Shown here: positions 58,490-64,000 of the stretch, piece by piece | Layout: each line of letters opens with the position of its first letter | Position numbering within the stretch: position 1 is the stretch's first letter | Source: Meghimatium bilineatum | Taxonomy: Eukaryota; Mollusca; Gastropoda; Stylommatophora; Philomycidae | Direction of reading: 5' to 3' | Length of the DNA: 64,000 nucleotides | Assembly (NCBI GenBank): GCA_034231615.1 | Contig: CM067309.1 | Span: 24,011,965-24,075,964, forward strand | The notes under the pieces: generated by a model | What the model was told of the DNA's origin: nothing | The model's input: the letters and a program-made list of their open reading frames with translations, nothing else | The model's database searches: none | Translations under genes and position numbers: made by a program

Positions 58490-58870
58490 ATTGTCGCACT
58501 AATGTTAAAAAAGTACTGTTGCACTAATGTTAAAAAAAGTACTGTTGCACTAATGTTAAAAAAGTACTGTCGCACTAATGTTAAAATGTAATTTCGCACT
58601 AAAGTTAAAATGTATTATCGCACTAATGTTAAAAATGTATTGTCGCACTAATGTAAAAATATATTGTCGCACTAATGTTAAAAGTGTATTGTCGACCCAT
58701 TGTTAAAATGTATTGTCGCACTAATGTTAAAAATGCATTGTCACAATAATGTTAAAAATGTATTGTTGTTGCATTAATGTAAAAAATGTATTGTTGTTGC
58801 ACTAACGTTAAAAATGTATTATTGTTGCACCAATGTTAAAAGTGTATTGTCGCACTAATGTTAAAAAAAT
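58475..58870. repeat. 25-bp minisatellite, about 15 copies
   Basis: Unit TATTGTCGCACTAATGTTAA plus AAATG. The first units carry AAAGTACTGTTGC instead. Divergence is moderate. Confidence 0.93.
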
Positions 58871-59545
58871 ATCACCACACTATCACATTTAATGTTAATA
58901 ATATTAATGCAGCTTGCCAATTTCATCACCTTTTCACGTTCATAAAAATTATATATGCGCCAGAGATGCACTTAATGATATATGAAAATTTATCAATTAA
59001 TATTGTCTTTTTCCTCGGGGTTTTTCCGTACGTCATGCGTCAATTTCATTATTGACACCGGAACAAAAATAATGAATTAGAATAGGTGTCGTGGCAAATT
59101 CAGTTTCTTTTTAATTCACCCCACGGATCAAATGCAGCACATGCTCTGTTAGAGGGGCAGATCTACCTGCGTATTGATCAATATATATGTACAGTGTTGC
59201 CAACATTGACAAATTCTTCTGGGCAAAGTTGAGCTTCAAGTAGGTTAAATCTATACTGTAACACTGATAAAAATATGTCCCAGTCTGAAATTAATAAAAT
59301 TTGTGGTATCATTTTCCGCGCGTTGTTTCTGGCAGAGTATTGATATTTTCTTCTAACTGTTCATTTCCAACGCTTTTGTTCAAGGATGGGTGACAGTGCG
59401 TGTGAGTGTGTGGCAGTGGGTCTGTTATCCTCTTTGACATAAGTAGTGGTAACGTGAAAGAATCTCGATTTTATCGAACACTTCAGGAAGTGATCGGGAA
59501 CAACTGGGTCACAGTGAATTGTAATGGTTGATTCATCTATATTCT
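58871..59545. other. Spacer, no gene seen
   Basis: AT-rich, no features. Confidence 0.55.
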
Positions 59546-59549
59546 TTCA

Positions 59550-59813
59550 TAGGGCACGAAATAAGAGCAAAGAATAGTGGAATATTATCTGTCATGTACG
59601 TCGTGAGAGGCGACTAATGAAGATTTGGGGTGGATTTGGTTGCTCTATCTCATAGAGGATCAAAGTGACGGAACCATGTTGAAAGATATGTTAGGCAGGA
59701 AGGTACAGGTATCCAGACACGCTGTAACCCGGGGCACAGCGCATTCTGTTCTCTCGACTACATCCTGTTAATGCGCAGGAGCTTCAGAACAAAAGTAAAG
59801 GAAGAAGAAGAAA
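59550..59813 (+). mobile_element. SINE-like repeat with GAA tail, copy 1
   Basis: Shares GAGCAAAGAATAG, a GTGAGAGGCGACTAA-type block, a GAACCATGTTGA-type block and a terminal GAAGAAGAAGAAA with 62495-62736 in the same order and strand. About 260 bp, non-coding. The GAA tail is like that of the RNase H LINE at 49.5 kb, which might mobilise it (inference). Confidence 0.7.
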
Positions 59814-59994
59814 GAGGGCTTGAAAGGGATTAAAATGCGTAGAGGATTGACTTCAATATACTCGAGTTTTCCTATATGTACACTGCGTCTTTCAATAAAG
59901 TGGCATGCCTCTGTTGAAAGTACAACAAATAGCACGTAACGCAGTAGCTTCAGGCCATAATCTCCGATGATCTGCAAAACAATCTACCTTGTAA

Positions 59995-60085
59995 ACAAGA
60001 CGATAAAAGCCGGATTCGAAACCGTGATCTCTTGCGCACATGGCAGACAGCTGAACCGATACAGTAGGGTGATCGCCAAGAAGAA
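59995..60085 (-). mobile_element. tRNA-related SINE-like head
   Basis: The minus strand reads GGTTCAGCTGTCTGCC then GAGATCACGGTTTCGAATCC. GGTTTCGAATCC (60012-60023) is an almost ideal B box. The cloverleaf is incomplete. A GAAGAAGAAGAAA run adjoins at 60080-60091. Confidence 0.55.
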
Positions 60086-60199
60086 GAAGAAATGTTTGTT
60101 GAACAAGTGCAGGTTATCATCAGTGCATACCGAACAAGTCCATAAATGCTCCGTTTCGCGCCTCAGTAGTTCCATCAGTTTCAGTTCGGTGTTCAGTCA

Positions 60200-60392
60200 G
60201 TCTTCTGATTTATCTAGAATGTTTCTCTTTGATTTGTCAGTCTCCTGATTTATCTAGAATGTTACTCTTTGATTTATCAGTCTTCTGATTTATCTAGAAT
60301 GTTTCTATTTGATTTTTAATTCTCCTGATTTATCTAGAATGTTTCTATTTGATTTATCAATCTCCTGATTTATCTAGAATGTTTCTCTTTGC
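60200..60392. repeat. 40-bp tandem repeat, about 5 copies
   Basis: Unit GATTTATCTAGAATGTTTCT then CTTTGATTTATCAGTCTCCT. TCTAGA is conserved in each copy. Confidence 0.92.
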
Positions 60393-61118
60393 TTAATGTT
60401 TCAATCTGTATTTGAATCCCCTGCCCTTTTTGAGTGACCAACCCAGGCTGTCTGTAGTATAGCCCTACGCGCTGAATTATCTAGACCGCACGGAAATTAA
60501 ATTTTGTTGGTCACATTGCGTATTCTACAAGTATGCCAGCCACGGGTTAGGGTAAGGGGTTAGAGTAATACAGTACATTAACTACAATTTAGGCGGGAGG
60601 GGGGAGGGCGGAAGCAGGGGTGTAATAAAGTTTTACAGTTGTTGACTAGGTTGACAAAAGTTAACATCAACAATACAGTTTTTATACATCAATTACATTG
60701 TTTACCGTCTACCGTCTTCAAACACGCCACATCGCATGAAAACGATGTTATTTTAGTGAAGACTATGGACGCGTATACCCTCAAGCTACTATGAATGTGG
60801 ACAGGTCGAGTGGCACACATACAACAACAACAACATATACACACTGCACGGGTATGAAAATTCAACGACAACCACAAACATCTCACAGTAGTAGGTACTA
60901 GCAGGTCTCAGTGCTATAAGAACTAATTAAGCCTATATTTAAGCATAAATAGCAAATAAAGGTAAACAAGGTTGCATCAGATGTAACATGGGTAAATGGA
61001 TAATCTAATGAATCAGATAATGGGTTTTGAAGAAAGTCCGCTCAGATAGCACATACTCGCCTCGCAACTTGAATCCACACGTTTTCCGTCTTTTTGATCT
61101 TTAGTCACATTTCAAGTA
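60393..61118. other. Spacer with dispersed repeat at 60648-60705 and a SINE-like scrap
   Basis: 60648-60705 repeats 192-250. CAGATAGCACATACTCG (61043-61059) repeats 42986-43002. No gene. Confidence 0.5.
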
Positions 61119-61154
61119 AAGGTAGGTCCCATGGCATCTGTCGTTGGAGATGAA

Positions 61155-61372
61155 GATAACAATTCAAGTTCTAAGCCGCAGCAACTATTAGGTGGTGTGG
61201 CCAGTTCATGTCCTAAGCCGCAGCGACTATTAGGTCGGGTGGCTAGTTCATGTGCTAAGCCGCATCGACTATTAGGTCGGGTGGCCAGTTCATGTGCTAA
61301 GCCGCAGCGACTATTAGGTCGGGTGGCCAGTTCATGTACTAAGCCGCAGAAACTATTAGGTGGGGGTGGCAA
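61155..61372. repeat. 42-bp minisatellite grown from a dispersed repeat, 5 copies
   Basis: Units contain AGCCGCAGCGACTATTAGGT and GGGTGGCCAGTTCATG. The flanks (GTAAAGGTAGGTCCCATGG at 61119, TTCCCTTCCTTGCTG at 61375) and one unit match the unamplified element at 38088-38235. The 42-bp period keeps both strands open. Confidence 0.93.
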
Positions 61373-61399
61373 GTTCCCTTCCTTGCTGTTTTACTCATA

Positions 61400-61789
61400 T
61401 GTCAGGTACTCATGTTGAACTACCGCTTTCCCTATTCATATTATAATGTATTTTTAATATATGCTTTAATTTTGTTAAATCTGGATAAATCTGAGATTAG
61501 CAGTAAGTAATGTTGTATGTTGCATTATTTCACAACTTCTACACAACTAAGGAATGTAATGCAATTAAATTTGCTGCATTCAGTTGTCAAAAATAAAACT
61601 TCTAATAAATAAATTACATTTTACCGAGTTGAAATGTGTTTTTTATGTTTAAAAAAAATTAATGTACACAATTTAATAGTGGCTATTTTTCGTTATATTT
61701 TACTTATGATTTGGCCAGAAACAGTTTCAGTTATCTGGCAACCATAGTCGAAATATATTTTTCTTATCATGCACGCTCTTTCATACGTC
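61400..61789. other. Spacer, no gene seen
   Basis: AT-rich, no feature. Confidence 0.6.
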
Positions 61790-62060
61790 CTAAAGCTGAA
61801 CAGAAAACAACAATTTTAGTCCCCGCATAGGACACTGTAGACTATAAGCACAGCTCCACAAAATAAACACTGTTCAAATGAACCAATATCTATTTCAAAA
61901 GGATCCCCAGACTATAGAACACATTCTTACAGGCATGTCGTGACTTGAGGACTAAAACCTGGCCTCATAAGACAGACCTGAAAGTGAATCTGAGAGGCAA
62001 CCTTGATGACCTAAAATGATGACTGAATTTATGAAGGCGGCATTCCTTTCAGTATAAACT
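61790..62060 (+). mobile_element. C-terminus of the RNase H-bearing LINE, third copy
   Basis: Reads TGHCRL, LHKINTVQMNQYLFQKDPQT and IEHILTGMS, then in shifted frames TWPHKTDLKVKLRGNLDDLK and TEFMKAAFLSV-stop. It corresponds to HILQEC...ESKLYGTLYELQKTVSF at 49.3-49.5 kb. Confidence 0.78.
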
Positions 62061-62117
62061 TCGGACCATATAAAACCAATCACAGCACAGAAAGGCTAGG
62101 CGGGGAAATGAATTCAT

Positions 62118-62232
62118 AATGGTAAGTACAGTATTAGATAAAATCAAAATGTAACCGTAATGGTAAGAACAGTATTAGATAAAATCAAAATTTAACCATA
62201 ATGGTAAGTACAGTATTAGATGAAATCAAAGT
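62118..62232. repeat. 42-bp tandem repeat, about 3 copies
   Basis: Units contain ATGGTAAGTACAGTATTAGA then TAAAATCAAAATTTAACC. Nearly identical. Confidence 0.92.
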
Positions 62233-62494
62233 TTCTACAAAGAAATTTGATTAGGTATAGGGAATATACCGTAATGAGAGATTTCTTTTGTATGTAATGA
62301 TGTGCCTTGATGAAGTCGCTTTTGTCCAAACATGAACTTATTACTTTTCCTTGTAAATATTCCCTGCGTCTTGTTGTACCTAGAAATATGCTGCCTTGTC
62401 AAAAGGGACCCAGAACACATGTGGAATCCCGGATAAAATGAAGCAAAGCTGTACCTTTCTTCTCAACTATTAGATTATGACACCCTGTGTTGTC

Positions 62495-62736
62495 AGGACT
62501 ACAAATGAGAGCAAAGAATAGCAACATTGTTTACCTTCATGCATGTTGTAAGAGGCATCTAAGGAAGTTATGCGATAAAGTCGGCTGTTCCATCCCATAT
62601 AGAGTCAAATGACCCACGTGCCATGTTGAGGTCGGATGTGTCGCAGCATAGCTGTAAAGCGTGACAAATTTTTCAGTTTACGAACAAAATAGTACATATA
62701 TTCAGGAGTTTGAGAATGAACACAGAAGAAGAAGAA
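62495..62736 (+). mobile_element. SINE-like repeat with GAA tail, copy 2
   Basis: Homologue of 59550-59813, with GAGCAAAGAATAG at 62509-62521, ATGACCCACGTGCCATGTTG, and the tail GAAGAAGAAGAAA at 62724-62736. Confidence 0.7.
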
Positions 62737-62944
62737 ATATATTATAAATTGGAATCATTCTAATAGTGGAAACATTTATGATGTATGCTGGTTTCTGCGC
62801 ATGACGACGACCTTATCGTGGCAGCTAAATAGGAACTCGATACCAATTTCATAATCCGGGTGTAAATATAGAATGTATAAAGCAAACGAAATATGAACAG
62901 ATTGACAGATTTAAATAGCTGTGTGTAAAATTTAGCTAGCCTAA

Positions 62945-62970
62945 CCATTTCACTGGCCCACTAAGACATT
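62945..62970. repeat. Isolated unit of the 21-bp satellite, left of a LINE
   Basis: TTTCACTGGCCCACTAAGAC resembles the unit of the array at 63289. It is separated from that array by the LINE at 62971-63284. Confidence 0.7.
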
Positions 62971-63284
62971 TATATATCTATCTTGAAAGAAATGAATGTA
63001 CAAGAAATCTGGTTAAACAGCATGGATCTTTCCAGAAAGCTACAATATTTTGGCCATATCAAAAGCCATAACGGCATAGAGGAGATCATACTGGAGAAGA
63101 TGATGCCAGGGAGACGAACAAAAAGAAGACCAAAATGAAGACGGGCGTAAATCATCAAAGTCCACTTGAACGTGACAGTAACGGAAACAAGAAGACTGGC
63201 TCAAGATCGACGTAAGCTTCCAAAGGCTGTGATGACTGCTACATCCTGTTCAGGATAAGCTACCTGAAGATGATGATGATGATC
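62971..63284 (+). mobile_element. RTE LINE 3' end with (GAT)n tail, inside a 21-bp satellite
   Basis: Reads LKEMNVQEIWLNSMDLSRKL, QYFGHIKSHNGIEEIILEKM, GRRTKRRPK-stop and RRLAQDRRKLPKAVMTATSC, then a stop and GATGATGATGATGATGATC. Only the last part of the LINE is present (5' truncated). Satellite units lie on both sides. Confidence 0.85.
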
Positions 63285-63288
63285 AAGA

Positions 63289-63802
63289 TATTTTACTGGC
63301 CCGCCGAGATATTTTACAGGCCCGCCAAGATATTTTACTGGCCCGCCAAGATATTTTACTGGCCCGCCAAGATATTTTACTGGCCCGCCGAGATATTTTA
63401 CTGGCCCGCCGAGATATTTTACTGGCCCGCCAAGATATTTTACTGGCCCGCCGAGATATTTTACTGGCCCGCCGAGATATTTTACTGGCCCGCCAAGATA
63501 TTTTACTGGCCCGCCAAGATATTTTACTGGCCCGCCGAGATATTTTACTGGCCCGCCGAGATATTTTACTGGCCCGCCAAGATATTTTACTGGCCCGCCG
63601 AGATATTTTACTGGCCCGCCGAGATATTTTACTGGCCCGCCAAGATATTTTACTGGCCCGCCGAGATATTTTACTGGCCCGCCGAGATATTTTACTGGCC
63701 CGCCAAGATATTTTACTGGCCCGCCGAGATATTTTACTGGCCCGCCGAGATATTTTACTGGCCCGCCAAGATATTTTACTGGCCCGCCAAGATATTTTAC
63801 TG
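63289..63802. repeat. 21-bp satellite with trimeric order, about 24 copies
   Basis: Unit GATATTTTACTGGCCCGCCAA, differing only at CCGCCAA or CCGCCGA. The order of the two forms is largely a G-G-A triplet, i.e. a 63-bp higher-order unit. Every frame-compatible strand is open (188-211 codons), purely by periodicity. Near-perfect, so young. Confidence 0.97.
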
Positions 63803-64000
63803 CCGCAAAAGGCATTTTTCTCAGCCCACCAAGACATTTTTATCCCCACCCCCCCCCCTTAAAAAAAACCAAAAAAACAAGCAACACAACAACACCTGCT
63901 TATGACTTGTCAATACATTTCATTGGTCCAGCAAGAAATTTTTATGATTCGCTAGTCTGTCATGACATTTGACTGGTCTGTCAAGACAATTTACTATCAT
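63803..64000. repeat. Diverged edge of the 21-bp satellite, plus poly-C
   Basis: CAGCCCACCAAGACATTTTT, GGTCCAGCAAGAAATTTTTA and GGTCTGTCAAGACAATTTAC are decayed units. A poly-C/poly-A stretch interrupts at 63845-63880. The array probably continues beyond the window. Confidence 0.75.

Noticed and set aside
60000-60085. Functional tRNA gene
   Set aside because: The B box is good, but acceptor and D arms do not pair and an anticodon arm cannot be placed. A SINE is more likely.

Overview
The window looks like a gene desert from an invertebrate animal genome. It has no prokaryotic operon structure, is AT-rich, and is packed with retrotransposon fragments, SINE-like repeats, foldback elements and tandem arrays. 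The LINE types (RTE/BovB-like, and an RNase H-bearing LINE) with GATA, GAT and GAA tails would fit a mollusc, possibly a cephalopod or gastropod. That assignment is an inference from repeat style, not proof. I found no host protein-coding gene, rRNA or genuine tRNA. Every open frame with recognisable coding character belongs to a LINE, and every long low-complexity frame comes from a tandem array.

Layout. 0-11 kb: LINE ends, a 54-bp, a 30-bp and a 25-bp array, a foldback element, and a nest in which one minus-strand RTE LINE (about 6.56-11.1 kb) carries two later LINE insertions. 12-18 kb: a SINE-like element, a LINE tail continuous with 0.5 kb of GATA repeat, and arrays of 28, 21, 63 and 32 bp. 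18-24 kb: dispersed repeats, arrays of 43, 51 and 51 bp, a LINE 3' end and a possible Penelope-type ribozyme relic. 24-30 kb: a 19-bp array, a 3.4-kb compound satellite, and 42-bp and 31-bp arrays. 31-34 kb: a nearly intact RTE reverse transcriptase element inserted in an older LINE, which sits in GAGT repeats. 37-43 kb: arrays of 37, 43, 28 and 17 bp with LINE pieces. 44-48 kb: 4 kb of a 25-bp array that changes into a 37-bp array. 48.6-50.7 kb: two LINEs meeting tail to tail at an ATCT array. 51-57 kb: arrays of 26, 29, 33 and 11 bp with LINE pieces and a hAT MITE with an exact 8-bp target duplication. 57-64 kb: 25-, 40-, 42- and 21-bp arrays, a SINE-like pair and LINE 3' ends.

The most notable pattern is that several minisatellites appear to have been born inside LINE coding sequence. 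Their units still translate as pieces of conserved LINE motifs: WTARKTN-like at 1.1 kb, KYNM at 39.2 kb, PVATYGCQTW at 53.8 kb, and the FIEAIG C-terminus at 55.1 kb. LINE 3' tails likewise grade into long GATA arrays. The region behaves as a turnover zone in which insertions, nested insertions and tandem amplification build on each other.
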